Shown: positions 1-11,209 of the stretch, one piece after another
Numbering within the stretch: the first letter of the stretch is position 1
Layout of the letters: every line of letters begins with the position of its first letter
Source of the DNA: Zygnema cylindricum
Lineage: Eukaryota > Streptophyta > Zygnematophyceae > Zygnematales > Zygnemataceae
Length of the DNA stretch: 64,000 nucleotides
Direction: 5' to 3'
NCBI GenBank assembly: GCA_037447655.1
Contig: JBBHKE010001476.1
Location: 1 to 64,000 of the forward strand
Position numbers and translations under genes: made by a program
The notes under the pieces: generated by a model
What the model saw: the letters and a program-made list of their open reading frames with translations, nothing else
What the model was told of the DNA's origin: nothing
The model's database searches: none

Positions 1-84
1 GCGGGCCATGCCAAGAGAGGTGGAGTGGCGGCTCATGCACAATCCGCAGCAATCAACAACAGGCAGGGCGCCCCAGCGGTGTGA
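1..84 (+). CDS. C-terminal end of an SMP-domain LEA-type protein (partial)
   Basis: The first frame is open from base 1 to a TGA at 82-84 and gives 27 residues containing GGVAAHAQSAAINN. That matches the conserved GG-x-AA-x-AQSAA-x-N block of the seed maturation protein (SMP, LEA group) domain; the minus-strand gene at 2.8-4.2 kb has the related DTAQSAAAQNAG. SMP/LEA proteins are hydrophilic stress and desiccation-linked proteins. The gene enters from the left edge, so the start, earlier SMP repeats and exon count are unknown. The frame may end at 82-84. Alternatively, a GT at 79 could be a donor (GCG|gtgtga) joining in phase 0 to a 3' exon at 826. Family assignment rests on one short motif. 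Confidence 0.5.
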   Translation, partial: AGHAKRGGVAAHAQSAAINNRQGAPAV

Positions 85-171
85 TTGGAGGAATACTGCA
101 CGAATCGATTTTGATTGGAGGAATAGTGTTGTAACTGATGTTGATTGAAGGAATAGTGTTGTAACTGATTT
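82..171. repeat. three tandem copies of a 30-bp unit
   Basis: Units lie at 82-111, 112-141 and 142-171, each starting TGATTGRAGGAATA. Units 2 and 3 are nearly identical and unit 1 is more diverged. The array starts at the stop codon of the SMP-type reading frame, so it is either 3' UTR or the beginning of an intron. Confidence 0.85.
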
Positions 172-825
172 GAACAGGGTCTGTTAAGGCAAAGTCTTTT
201 TCTCGCATTTGTAAAACTTTATTTTTTTCATATCGTTGTGCACTAGTTTCGACTTTGTACAGTTTTGAGCATTTCATTCCCACCTTCGTGGTGAAGGGAT
301 GGAGTAGTTAGACAGGAAGTTGAGGTAGTGTTGCCTCTCCAATCTCATCTCATTTCATTCCACTTCCATGGCAAAGGGAATTGAGTTTTGTATAGGATTT
401 GAGGAGGATTCTTTGAGTTTTTGTTTTGATAGAAAGTTCAGACTTTGTGGGCAATGGACTCGATTGTACAATTGTCTCCTTTTTGCAATTGCATTGAACT
501 GTAAACGGATTCGCAACGATTAAATTTCTCTTAATGATGATTTATGTTTATATATTCTATGCATATCTCCAGATTGAGGTGTGGATATTAAATCGTGTTT
601 GCTTTAAATGTTTATAATTCTTTTTCTAAGCTTATAGCTTCCTTGGGACTTTGCATAAATTGTGTCTGTGGATGGGCCGGATGGCTATGGTAGCTGTTTT
701 CATGCATTTTGTTTATTTTTATTTGTGGGTTATTAAATAGCATTAAGCACTAACCTAGAGGGTGGATAAAAACGGTTGCTAAGATATGATGCTTCGATGA
801 ATAGCATTTCGCCTGCTTATTGCAG
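172..825 (+). other. 3' UTR or intron of the partial SMP-type gene
   Basis: AT-rich sequence without a supported reading frame. It ends in a good splice acceptor (cttattgcag at 816-825), which is why an intron is possible. Confidence 0.3.
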
Positions 826-891
826 GTCATCGTGAAGGCATTGGACCATCGTGGGTCTCCTACAGCTAAAAAAGTGCAGCAAAAAAATTGA
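826..891 (+). CDS. possible 3' terminal exon of the partial SMP-type gene
   Basis: After the acceptor attgcag, a phase-0 frame of 21 codons reads VIVKALDHRGSPTAKKVQQK-N and stops at TGA 889-891. It is lysine-rich and hydrophilic, as expected for an LEA tail. It would join the 1-78 exon in frame if the GT at 79 is a donor. There is no homology evidence; the call rests on the acceptor, the phase and the composition. Confidence 0.3.
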   Translation, partial: VIVKALDHRGSPTAKKVQQKN

Positions 892-2790
892 ACTGTTTGG
901 CATTTGTTACACTTTCGTATATGTTTGCTTTTTGGGTTTCACGTTTGTTTGTTCAAGTCCTGCTTCTTTACCTTAGTTCTTAGGCTCGACAAACTAATGA
1001 TGGAAAAGAGACCAAAATTACAAGATATTACAGGTTCATGGCTTAAAATTTATTTTTTCATTTCACAGGTGAAACATTTTTGACAAAAATAAAATATCAT
1101 AGTCTTGGGGCATTCGAACAGAAGTTGGCAATTGCAAAGAAAATTGTTTACTTTTTCTTTTTAAATATGAAGACAACCAATGAACTAATGAACCAATGAA
1201 TTTAGCGGTCTTCAAACGTAATGGTCACATATGCAAATACTTTTTTATACATTTTCACGGACTCTGTCATTTACTTTGGAATGAGTAGGAGACTTGAACA
1301 TCAGGGATTTCAAAGTTTGAAGATCAGAGGGTCCAAGGACTGTTTCTATTATACACAAACTAAACTTTTTGAAGATTCGCAAAATCGCAAAATTATCCCG
1401 AGGCTTAAAAACCCATGTTTAGAACACATTGACGATCGAGTTTACAAAAATCTACAGAACCGCAAAACCAGTGTAGCACGATAGAAAATTATAACGCAAA
1501 CAAATACTGCGGTAGCAGATAAAAGTTAGAAAATGCAACCAGAGTTGCAAATGTTCACATGGCAGAGGCAGTATACAAATCAGAATTGAGAGAGCCATGT
1601 TTGCAGTCTTTGGAAAGGCTCTCCGATTGTGACTTTGACATAGAAATAGAAAAAAATCAGTAGTTGCAATCACACATTGCAACACACTTGCAGAGATTAC
1701 AAACCGCAACACATTCACAGCGATTATTGTAGAATACCATGTCAGGAAAAGTAGAATCCAGGATTAGAAGAACACAATTGCAAAGCAACATACAAATTAG
1801 AAATCAGAATCGGACCAACACAATGGCGAACTGTAAAATTGAACCTCATTTGCAAAAACCAAAGAAAGTCACAGATGATCGCAGATTGTAACTCGAAGAT
1901 AGATGCGATTATTAGTGAATTGTCGCAACAAAGTAAAACAACACATGAAATATGATTACAAGGTAGCAAAAAAGATCGCATTAAAAGTCTTACTGAGACT
2001 GATCTGTGGAAGAGAGGAACTGCATAGTCAAACAAACAGACTACAATACCATACAATATGGTGGTCAACCACTGTTCATATGTACAGAAGGATCACTGCA
2101 TCGAAATCACTGAATTCAGCTCAGTATCTTTTATCAACAAACTGGTATCATAGTAACGCTGCATACAGCAGCTTAGTATGTTGACCAAGACAGTAGAACA
2201 AGTAACAAACGTATGTCTAGACACTTATTTATGCTACATGTCACATATTCTGTATTTTTTCTTAAACAACTTCGATAGCAGATGAGACATTGTTACAATA
2301 TCTGCCTTCACAAGTTCTAAACACACACGTTTTCAACACAAGAAGGGTTCAATGAAATCCTGTAGAGGCTTGGGGCCATTCCTTAGCGAGAACCGCAAAA
2401 CGTTTGGTTTGGACGTGCAAGGGACATCCATTTTGCACCCTTCAAATTTTAGGATATTGTGACGATTGTATTGAATCCATTTGTCACCATAATCTGCAAA
2501 ATTAGTAACCGCTCAAGATGTGTCGATAAAACTTCAAAATTTTGCCAGACACCCGTACCGCTTATTGATACAAACGAATAGAGAAATAAGAGAGTGGTCA
2601 TTGCAGCGCCCAGTTTATGTCACCATATAACAGTGACTCCAGTCTCTAAAAGAGCCCGGTAGACTTCAACAAACTCAGTCATGTAAATTGAAGCATTTGA
2701 CATCATCACATGTTTTAAATACAAACACGAAGAGGTTCTTTGTACAAACCTCGACAACACCAATAGTAACTCCTGTCGATAGAGAAACCA
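892..2790. other. intergenic, no gene seen
   Basis: Short open frames occur on both strands but none has splice sites or a recognisable protein. From about 1370 to 2120 the plus strand is rich in gcaaa/cgcaa words (ttgcg/tttgc on the other strand), which looks like decayed short-motif repeat. The interval lies between the 3' ends of two converging SMP-type genes. Confidence 0.4.
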
Positions 2791-4245
2791 TCATGCCTTA
2801 TCTTCCGATATCTCTGCATTTAAAATAGCAGCACTCTGTTCCACCGATCCGATTCCGAGCTTTTGCTCCTCCAAACTTGGATTATGCCTTGCCTCTGTAG
2901 CCGCAATACGATCTGCTTCTGAAGCTTCCACCTCTTTGTCACGAGATAACTTCTCCTTTGCGTCCTAACCATCAATATCGCAAATGCAAATGCAGAATTG
3001 TAATAGCTATAAGCTGGATTTTTTACAAGGTATACAAAAAGTAAACACGAGGCTCTCTGGCTTGAAAGCAGCAGTCTACCCTTACCAGTCAAGTCCTATA
3101 CATTGCCAATGCTCTGATCACAATCGACTGAGCTACTTGATCCTTTATTGTATGCTTAAGATGATATACCTTTAGGACATCCCCTAGAGTAATGGGGGTT
3201 ATTGGACGATGGACAGCACTTCCAGCATTTTGCGCAGCTGCCGATTGTGCGGTATCACCCAAACCAAGAGGTGATCCAGGGCGACCAAGCGCCTTTTCTT
3301 CGACACTTTGAATGGCAGCTGCCTCTGCTTCAGTCACTGGAAGGTCAGAAGCGGACTTTTCGACTGCCTGCATCATGTACGATAGATAAAACATAATCAC
3401 AACCTAAAATAAAAAAATGAAAGTACAGAATCATCCATCAAATGTACAGACACACAAGGAAGAAGCGCAAAGTAAGAAGTTACAAGGTCTGCTGTACAAC
3501 GTAAGAAGTGAATTTGGTTTCACCTTGTGGTAAAAACTTCACAGACTGAACAGCAGCGTAGAATGACCTTATTAAGCGACAACGAAAAACCATATCCTCC
3601 AAATTTCCTTTGCTACAAAGAAATAGTAACTGATTACTCACCAACAAACCAATGCACATCCAGAGAGTTTGGATCAGCAATCGACAGACATATCTCAAGT
3701 TACTATTTACACTCTGGCAATTTTAATGAGCAATTCGAGCACGCGATGGCTTGTTGTAGCTTTCGACCAACCTGAAGAACATCTCCATGAGTAAGCTTCG
3801 ACGGTGGACCACTATCTTCCATCTGTTCTTGCTTTTCCACCAAATTCTGCTCTAATTCCGACTGTTTGAAAGACTTCACATGCTCCTGCAACAAAAGTGT
3901 CAAAAACATAATCCGTTTCCTTGCAAATTAGCATGCTTACTACAGATATGTCCATAAAATTGAAACATAGATTGAGTCCATTTCCCCCTTGCGAACAAAA
4001 GTCATAGTAAAACTGCTAATATCAACTGGACACAAGCGCTTCCTCTCCTCTCTACTGCAATTTATTTGAGGTGTGAATACAACAATAACAATCTAAATGA
4101 CCTTGACCAATAGTGAGAAAAGCTGTTTGCTTTAATTTGTATGGGATGAAATGACCAAGTTCTACTCGTCAACCTGAATTTTATCTCCATGATTGTAATT
4201 TGCAGGACATTGGCTCTTTTGGGAATCTTCAGTAGCAATAGTCAC
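2791..4245 (-). CDS. SMP-domain (seed maturation protein) LEA-type protein, 5' exon(s) not found
   Basis: Four phase-0 exons can be joined on the minus strand: 4245-4174, 3885-3772, 3367-3170 and 2964-2791 (stop TCA on plus at 2791-2793), about 185 residues. Each junction has an AG acceptor and a GT donor (for example gttgcag|GAGCATG and CTAAAG|gtatatc). The third exon reads VTEAEAAAIQSVEEKALG and DTAQSAAAQNAG, the SMP signature. The last exon repeats it more loosely (EASEADRIAATEARHNPS, SVEQSAAILNAE). The exons carry three spaced (L)xxGDxLQ/K blocks (HGDKIQ, THGDVLQ, TLGDVLK), as in multi-SMP proteins. The sequence is hydrophilic, with no membrane segment. A start codon upstream of 4245 was not identified. 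SMP proteins are LEA-type factors of late seed or stress programmes; a role here is inferred from family only. It converges on the SMP-like fragment at the left edge, so the two may be old duplicates. Confidence 0.78.
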
Positions 4246-5023
4246 CTGTAAGCTTGTCCGAGAGGCTTGCATATTGATGGCTCAAAAGTATAGTTTTTGT
4301 CAAATCACGGCAATGCCAAAAAAGGTTCACAATCCGGAGAGTATTATTGCGGTTACTCCACTATTTTAGCTGAAAAGTCATTCAAGGTCTAAAGAAGGCA
4401 GTATTTCATGTATCAAAGAAAAAAATCCCTAAGATACGGCTTTGATGTTGGTCATATATAGCCGATACACTCTTTTCTGCTAGCATCAGAATGCCTCCAA
4501 CTCGCAAATCTCTGTTAAATATTGCGAATGTGACGTCTTTTAACATCCATATCAGTTAGAGCGAGAAAATCTTCTCCTTTCTAATGTGAAAGGTTGCTGC
4601 AGAAAAACAGATGGCAAATGCTTTGCTCCCTGCATGCAGCTGGCAGCTGGCTGCCTAGGGATTAACGAGCGTGCCGCTTGTCCGGCGGTAACTTCGTATT
4701 GAATCAGCAAGTAATAAGGTACGACTTTATTAAGAAATCGACTTCAGTGAAATTATCGTACTAACGGTGGTCATCCATTACAGAAAAAGTGGGGTTGTTT
4801 ATTGGATGCCGTACGCTTTCGTACATATTCGTACTATTTTATTTTTTTGTCAGGCGAAACATGTTTACCGGGTCGTTGTCAGAATGCTCCAATATTATAG
4901 GCGTAATTCGTGACCGTTGGATGTTTCACTTTTTAAGATCCGCGAAGCAATCGCGCGAATCATCCAGTGTGAAGAAACTCTCCTGGTTCTCGCTGAGGAG
5001 AGTTGCTTCACACTGGTCGTGTA
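4246..5023. other. upstream region of the SMP gene; first exon expected here
   Basis: No convincing start exon was found. The exon at 4174-4245 begins at an acceptor (ttacag), so at least one earlier exon should lie here. There are no other recognised features before the inverted-repeat element at 5024. Confidence 0.3.
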
Positions 5024-5240
5024 CACCGCGCATCGTTATTAGTGTCAAAGTTTAAATAGCGTAAAAAAAAAATTAGTGTTATTGATTCTAATTTAGTGCC
5101 AGAAACGTGGCAGAATATGGTCCACATCCTTAAATAGAATTGCTAATTTAATTTCGAAAATAATGCATACTAATTGCGGAAAAAATCAAGATTTTAAGAA
5201 CCCAAATTAGAGTTAATAACACTAATAACGATGCGCGGTG
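5024..5240. mobile_element. TA-flanked inverted-repeat element, CACCG family (copy 1)
   Basis: Left end CACCGCGCATCGTTATTAGT and right end ACTAATAACGATGCGCGGTG are perfect reverse complements, each flanked by TA (5022-5023 and 5241-5242). It is 217 bp with no coding capacity. The same terminal motif, always next to TA, recurs at 5491, 50430, 57287, 57910, 58107, 58125 and 59161. TA duplications suggest mobilisation by a Tc1/mariner-like transposase, although TA could be part of the repeat. Confidence 0.8.
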
Positions 5241-5490
5241 TACCATTGGTACACGTGAAAAGTAAAAAAATATCCACTTCGAACAAGCGATGAGAAGCCT
5301 ACACGTCGTACAGGCCATGTGCCATACGCCACGGTGTATACAGATCGACCGAAATATCTTCGCACGCTCCTTCTGACATCCGGTGACCTTCAAAGTTTGC
5401 GGCGCCTTTTTGCCATTACGTTTAGAAATTTTGATTTCCAATTTCAAAATTAAAATTTGGTCGCAAAATTTTCGTACGAATCATGAACTA

Positions 5491-5708
5491 CACCGTCGAT
5501 CGTATTTAGCGTGTATGTTTTTTTAGTCTCTCAAAACATATTTTCTCCGTACATACATGTCGGATTGTGGATCTGACGGTTGCGATTGAAAGGTTGTGTT
5601 CTCAGCTTACGAATGGCGGTCTTAAATTGAAAATTGGACAAAATGTGTACGGAGATAAGATGTTTTCAGTGGCGAAAAAAACATACACGCTAAATACGAT
5701 CGACGGTG
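5491..5708. mobile_element. TA-flanked inverted-repeat element, CACCG family (copy 2)
   Basis: Ends CACCGTCGATCGTATTTAGC and GCTAAATACGATCGACGGTG are perfect inverted repeats flanked by TA; length 218 bp. The interior (tcggattgtggatctgacgg, then ggcggtc-ttaaattgaaaat-tggaca) is shared with the copies at 58107-58806 and 59161-59367, so these are one subfamily. Confidence 0.85.
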
Positions 5709-5832
5709 TACCTTCCGCTGGGAACAAATATTACGTACAGATTTTCAGTTTGACGAATATTTTTAGATTTTCAAAATCTGACTATTAACCTACGTGGCAC
5801 CAATCATAGTTGCGAACGGTTGTCTACTGGCC

Positions 5833-5910
5833 CGACATAATGGAACGCCCTGCCAGTAAACACTACAAATAGACGTCTCCGCATGTTTACTGGGACCGCC
5901 TAATGGAATA
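5833..5910. repeat. palindromic CCAGTAAA / TTTACTGG motif
   Basis: The arm containing GCCAGTAAAC (5852-5861) faces GTTTACTGGG (5885-5894), with further loosely matching bases outside (aatggaacgccc / ggaccgcctaatgg). The same arrangement recurs near 22099-22147 and 48811-48860. Its nature is not known to me; it could be a tiny inverted-repeat element. Confidence 0.5.
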
Positions 5911-6043
5911 GAGGCATAAGTTTCCTACGTAGAAATATCATAGTGTAGTTATATCTAATGAAGTGTTCACACTATCAGTTCACTTAACTCTAATAGTGTT
6001 AAGCAGGGTACTTTGTTGATTCCAGACATATGTGTCTTTGAAC

Positions 6044-6713
6044 AAAAAAAAAAAAAAAAAAAAAAAAAAGGGGCTGACTTTATTAAAAAGCGCGATGGTA
6101 AACCATCTAAGTTCATGGGGAACAAAAGAGAAGTAGCACGGCAAAAATTGAAAAACTATATGTTGGGGGAAAAAACAAAAACGATAAGCAAGGCAAAAGC
6201 AACGAAACCACAAAATGACAACTAGTAGACGGAAAACACCCAAAAAAGCAAAAAACAACAAACGAAACACCAAAAGAAAAAGCTAACACCTAACAACAAA
6301 ACCCTAACATAACTAAAAATCTATGCAAAGCAACCACGTAAGTCCCCGAACCCCGGAGGAGCACGAGGCGGGAGTTCCGAGACACGTCGACGATCCATAG
6401 CCGCAATAGACGATCCAAGGAGGATAGAAGCCTGCACTCGCTGAAGGGCCACTGATAAACGTTGACGGTAAAAAGAAGTAAGTACTGAAACTGAAGGGCT
6501 CCCAGGTCCCCGCCGCTCAAACGAACGCCGACCACAAGCACGGAGAAACTCGTCCAAAGCCACACCCAAACAACCAAATATCTCCACCGCCATCGGAAGC
6601 GTGATTTGAAAATAAAGTAAGTTTCCAAAGCATTGCCAAATTTCAGCACCCTGGCAGCAATGTGATACACACAAACCAAAGCCAGCCAGACAGCGGAGGA
6701 AAGGGCAAATCAT
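6044..6713. other. A26 tract followed by a 0.65-kb block of distinct composition
   Basis: An uninterrupted run of 26 A (6044-6069) is followed by GGGGCTGACTTTATTAAAAAG and a block that becomes more GC-rich from about 6340. Two overlapping minus-strand frames of about 130 codons occur (6321-6713 and 6290-6679) but resemble nothing I know. A homopolymer joined to a compositionally different block suggests a retroposed or LINE-like fragment. There is no reverse-transcriptase motif to support that. Confidence 0.2.
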
Positions 6714-7102
6714 CGGTTTTTCGAGCTAATACATTACTAGAGTGCTAGATGCTTGAAGCTATTGCGTCATATTTAGGCTTGATTTAGAATGGTCTGTTTC
6801 ACTGTCAGGTCGTAAAAGTTAAGCGTCCTCCTAAGTTTTATAACGTTTTTTATTATTACTTTCGAAAAAGATACGCATATAAATATCCTCAGCGAAAAGA
6901 ATTAAAATCTATTCGAAATGGAAATCAGCCATCAAGCCGTAAAAAATACAATGTCACGAAGCAAGGCGGTTGTGCCACACAGCCATTGGGCATCAGCGTG
7001 TGATTACCGCTCAGCTTGTTTCCTACAAACGTTGCAGAGACTGACAAATCTTTGGTGGATACAGACACCAAACCAGCCAATATAGGTTGCTTATGGAGTT
7101 TC

Positions 7103-7526
7103 TCAGATATCATTCTTGGACTTTATCTCAAGAGGAGTTACTACAGGTATTTCTAACTTAACTACATAATTCTTTCTCTGCACCGCACTGTGACATAAAG
7201 GACATACAGCGGGACCAGGGAACCTATCCAAAGTAACAATCGTACTGGAGGTTACATCACAGGGAAATTGCACAAGAAACAGGGAAATAGTCGAGGGTGA
7301 ATCATACATTTTTAGAGTGAACTGTCCATACGGTTACTCAAAAAACAATACAACTAGTACAATTTACCTTGAAAACGTTCAACAATCTAATGAGCCTATC
7401 CGCTCTTTCAAAACATTTTCTTCCAAAAGAACAATCGGACCAAAAAGACAGATTAGCTGTTGCTAATAGATAAAAATCCTTTGACTCTGCACAAACACGT
7501 GTGTTAGCAAATCTCTCAAACAAAGC
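7103..7526 (-). CDS. unrecognised gene, two C-terminal exons
   Basis: On the minus strand an exon at 7526-7368 (53 codons, after acceptor attattag, donor AAG|gtaaat) joins in phase 0 across a 46-bp intron to 7321-7103 (73 codons including the TGA stop, after acceptor tatggacag). The protein segment has a CPLC motif (PGPAVCPLCHSAVQ), a Cys-rich stretch (WSDCSFGRKCFERAD) and aliphatic strand-like segments, with no signal peptide or membrane helix. I do not recognise the family. Just downstream another minus frame (7113-6925) reads plausibly as protein (AGLVSVSTKDLSVSATFVGN), offset by one base. The true 3' end may therefore differ through a frame break or unspotted splicing. Upstream exons were not found. 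Confidence 0.4.
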
Positions 7527-8575
7527 CTAATAATATGTTTACATTTGAAGCCTTAACATCTTTAAAATTCACAACAGGACAATTTATTGGAATGCCCTAT
7601 CCACCATAGAACGCCAAGAAAGATATAAAAAAATCATGTGTGTTCTTCCTTACATATTCCCATACTAAAAAAAAAAAGGAAACCCTTTGTGAACGAGATA
7701 ACCGTAACCTAGACTCGAAAAATCTGGGGCCACAATAAAACGATCTTAGATACACCTATCAATAGTCCAAAAAACTAAAAAAAATATGGAAAAGAACTCA
7801 AAAAATTGCCATTTGTCGAGCCTGTCCATAAGGACAATATTACATTCAACCGGGAACAAAACAAGCACAAAAAAAACTCCACGTACCCGTACTTCAATCC
7901 ATTCCGTATTTAACAACTTTAACAAATTCCTTACAAACATCCCAAGACCTTTTCCTCAACAAATCTTCAGTGCTCCCTACCTGTGTTCCTCTCCGTATAT
8001 TGACACAGAATAGCCCCTTTTTTATTCCTTCATCTCTCCATCACACCCTCTTTCCCTCTCTTTCACGAAAATCCTTCATTTTCCCCTCCGTACTACTACC
8101 AAGGAAGTTTTCACATACACTAACTTATCTTCTCCTTTCTTGGCACTTTTCATACACACTAATTTCATCTTCTCCTTTCTCTGTATACTTCCTGGTTTCC
8201 TCACATACATGAGTCTCTCTACCTCCAATTGTCAAATGGCAACTTTTTTAACTCCTTTCTTCAAAAGACTAACCATTTTCTCTCTGTAATTCCCTGGGCA
8301 CATAGTATACCCTTATGTAAAAAATGAAAAAATTACACACATAAGTGAATCCTAAACCATTAGGGAAACATTCTGCTATCTAATTCTCTCGAAACTTATC
8401 CGTTAAACATGTTCTTCTCAGAAATTTCCCCAAAAATCAAAACCGCAAATGCCAAAAATAAAAATCGATCGTCTAACTCAGTTGCTCACCGCTTTGTAGA
8501 CCTCAACCTCCATAAAGTAAAACCGCGCATTCAAGCATGGAATCACAACCGATTCTTCATTCCCTCCAAACCAAT

Positions 8576-8746
8576 TTAGTATTCATCGACGGGAGCCAAT
8601 AACGGATGTGAATACAATAAACCGTCCCAAAAAAACTCCTTCTCCCAGACCAGCAGGTTTGGTAAACGAGCTTTGAGCCGTTGACGGTCTACTGTGGCAG
8701 GAAGCTTCCGGCCAATGATAAGGACTCGTAGAACACATGCTGCGTC
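8576..8746 (-). CDS. putative terminal exon of an unrecognised gene
   Basis: After acceptor ttggtccag on the minus strand, 56 codons run to a TAA at 8576-8578. They include the peptides RVLIIGRKLPATVDRQRLKA and WEKEFFWDGLLYSHPLLAP, which look like ordinary globular protein. The large pyrimidine-rich tract (on this strand) immediately upstream would act as the intron's polypyrimidine tract. No family is recognised. It might belong to the same gene as the 7103-7526 exons, but no good donor linking them was seen. Confidence 0.3.
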   Translation of the reverse strand, partial: DAACVLRVLIIGRKLPATVDRQRLKARLPNLLVWEKEFFWDGLLYSHPLLAPVDEY

Positions 8747-8752
8747 CTGGAC

Positions 8753-8976
8753 CAAAGAGAGCAAATAGGAGAAGAGAAAAGGAGAAAAGAAGAGTAAAGA
8801 GAGGGGGAAGAGGACGCGGGGGAGGGGGGCGGGGTGAGGGAGAGGAGAGAGGAGAGAGAGGAGGGGCGGGAGAGAGAGGAGGGGCGGGAGAGAAGGGGGG
8901 AGAGAGAGGAGGGGTGGGGGAGAGAGAGAGAGAGTGAAAGGGGAAAGGAGCAGGAGCGGGAGAGAAGGCGGGGGAG
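8753..8976. repeat. long purine (GA/GGGA) tract
   Basis: Over 200 bases of almost pure purine on the plus strand (gagaag-gagggggaag, then repeated gagaggaggggcgggaga blocks). It contains a short local repeat of about 18-20 bp (gagagagaggaggggcggga). The open frames on both strands here are composition artefacts. Purine tracts of this size can form triplex or G-rich structures. Confidence 0.85.
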
Positions 8977-11209
8977 AGAGGTGACAGACCAATATGCCAA
9001 CAAAAACAGAGAACCGTCGTTGACATTCAGAATAGAAAATTGGACACAAGATTTCCTAAATTGTAAGACTGCTTATTTTGAACTGGTAAAAAGAACGGCG
9101 GATGAGCAATAGTGTGGCACATGGTCGCTATGCATCTTTAACATACAAGTTTTTTGTAACTCCCGTGTGCGCAAGGTCCCACTCAGTCCCAACCTCATTA
9201 TAATGTATGAATTCGGGGGCTAAAAACGAGTATTCAGCAGAAAAACATACAAAACATGTCTTTACAAACTATTGCCCCACAAAAAAAATTGTAATACTTT
9301 CCAAACTTTCTGCGTTCATTAATAATTGGTCACTCTTGGATGACCTGCATTTTTTCTTGCCTACTACAACTAGTCTGGACCACACTCATTTCAGGTACGA
9401 ATCGTTTTGGCATCCACACAATACTTAGTATGGACCACTCAACTGTTGCCACGGTACGGAAGTCTTATGAACCACAATATTTTCCACTGAGTTTGATACA
9501 ATTCTTTTTAAGGGCATCATACAGGGATCACTTTGAAAGGATGGACGTGAAATTTTGGCACCACCAAAAAATTATTGTGTGGCTGTCTCAATTGTTCGGT
9601 TCTCGCCACCTGTCAGGCAATCTAATAAAAACCAGTAAAGGCGGAAAGTATTTTGGTGATTACGTTCTTAAATACTATGAACTACAACCGTATTGAAACC
9701 TATGAAAAATTAAACACGTAATATCTTAAACCAGTTTGTATTTGTTTTAATGTACAACTGGTGAAATAGGCCTTTGTACCGTAATGAACCGGTGAATTTT
9801 TTGTCGAAAACAACAAACCAGAAACCAATCATATTCTTTTTCACAAAAATGTGTGCACAAATACTGCTAGTCGTCCATTCCTATGAACTGTAGACAATTG
9901 TAAATCACTATGGAACTGTAAACAACTGTTTTGTTTAGTTGTATCCGCTACTGTTGTGTATAGGTAATTTTCTATCGCGAGAGTTCTGATAACCGAGATT
10001 ATCAGTTATCGAACAGCAAAAGGGCCCGGTATATCACTCTGGGACAAATAAAACAGTAATAGCCAATAATATGTAAATATATATTATTACTATACCCTAA
10101 TACTATACACTACATAGTATTATACTATACTATACAATCTATAGAATGCCATGTCACGTATCACAATCCGGTCCGTACTTTGTGGAACGGAAATACGGGA
10201 CTCCAGTTCGGACTGCGCAGCAGATCCGTACAAAAAAGACGTACTCTAAAAGAATAAAAGTACAGGACCGAAATTTTTGAAAGGAAGTACAACAATTTTT
10301 GACTTCTTTTCGACTTTTTGACTTTTACTCTTACATTAAATCGTGTGCAACCTTGTATATCCATGAAGATGTACCGTACTTTGTTACTCAGAGACACCTT
10401 TTTTTGGGCCTTTTTCTTACGTGGGAATGCTATTCGTGATTGTAGACATGGTATTGATGTGCGGTTTTTTTTATTTTTTGTTTTCTTTAGTAGCCACGTT
10501 GACTGAGAAAACATTGTATTAAACATTTTGATGAGAAACTATATTCAGGTATTTACTATTTAGTATGAATTTCTTTGTAAACAGAGTTCTGTAACATTTT
10601 AATTTGCTTCTCTTCTCTCTTTTGATCATTAGAAATCTATTTTTCAACATTTAAAATAATTTCTCTCTTTGCAATAACAAATTTATCATGTAAAAATAAG
10701 TAAAGAAAAACAATTTTAGGCTAACCACATTCTGTAGAAGGGGTATGAGAGCATAAAAACGAACTAAACCCTACAAAAATATATAAACGCCGAGTCAATT
10801 ATCGCAGTACTTTTTTATCGGCATATCGGGCCGATACAGTGGCGAAATATCTCTATAATATCCTTAGCGATATATCGCTTATCGGTAGGTCAAAACAAGG
10901 TACATATCGATAATTGGTAGGAGGCTACCGATACACAACATTAGTATCCGCACATATAACAGTATTGACCACACTGTGTTTCGATCCACACTCTTAGTCC
11001 GTCTAGACTATGGTGGTTTGAGAAGCAGTTCAATTGTTCAATCACATGTTATTGCACAACTCATAGTAAGCTGCTACCTTGAAGTTAAACTCCATTGCTG
11101 AACCGGATTGCCCGGTTCAAAACCATCAAAACTTACAGAAAGCATTACAAAGTGAAGCATGTCAGAAAAAAATCCTGACAAGTACCACTTAATCAAACAA
11201 AAAACATCG
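8977..11209. other. intergenic, no gene supported
   Basis: Open frames of 73-121 codons (for example 9340-9696 plus and 10161-10526 minus) lack splice context or recognisable protein. Simple-sequence patches occur: tata/ctatacta around 10070-10145, and several TATCG-rich palindromic words around 10800-10945. Confidence 0.4.

Noticed and set aside
1370-2120. Region rich in gcaaa/cgcaa words considered as a minisatellite
   Set aside because: No constant unit length could be found by eye; only a compositional bias is reported.
6290-6713. Two overlapping ~130-codon minus-strand frames
   Set aside because: They read the same GC-richer block in two frames with no motif, no splice context and no clear start; more likely composition than a gene.
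8576-9049. 157- and 147-codon minus frames and 92-codon plus frame across the purine tract
   Set aside because: Most of their length is Pro/Leu/Ser or Arg/Glu/Gly translated from simple sequence. Only the last 57 codons of one look protein-like and are listed as a possible exon.
10161-10526. 121-codon minus frame
   Set aside because: Lys/Phe-rich translation of AT-rich DNA; no motif, no splice sites, no neighbours that support a gene.
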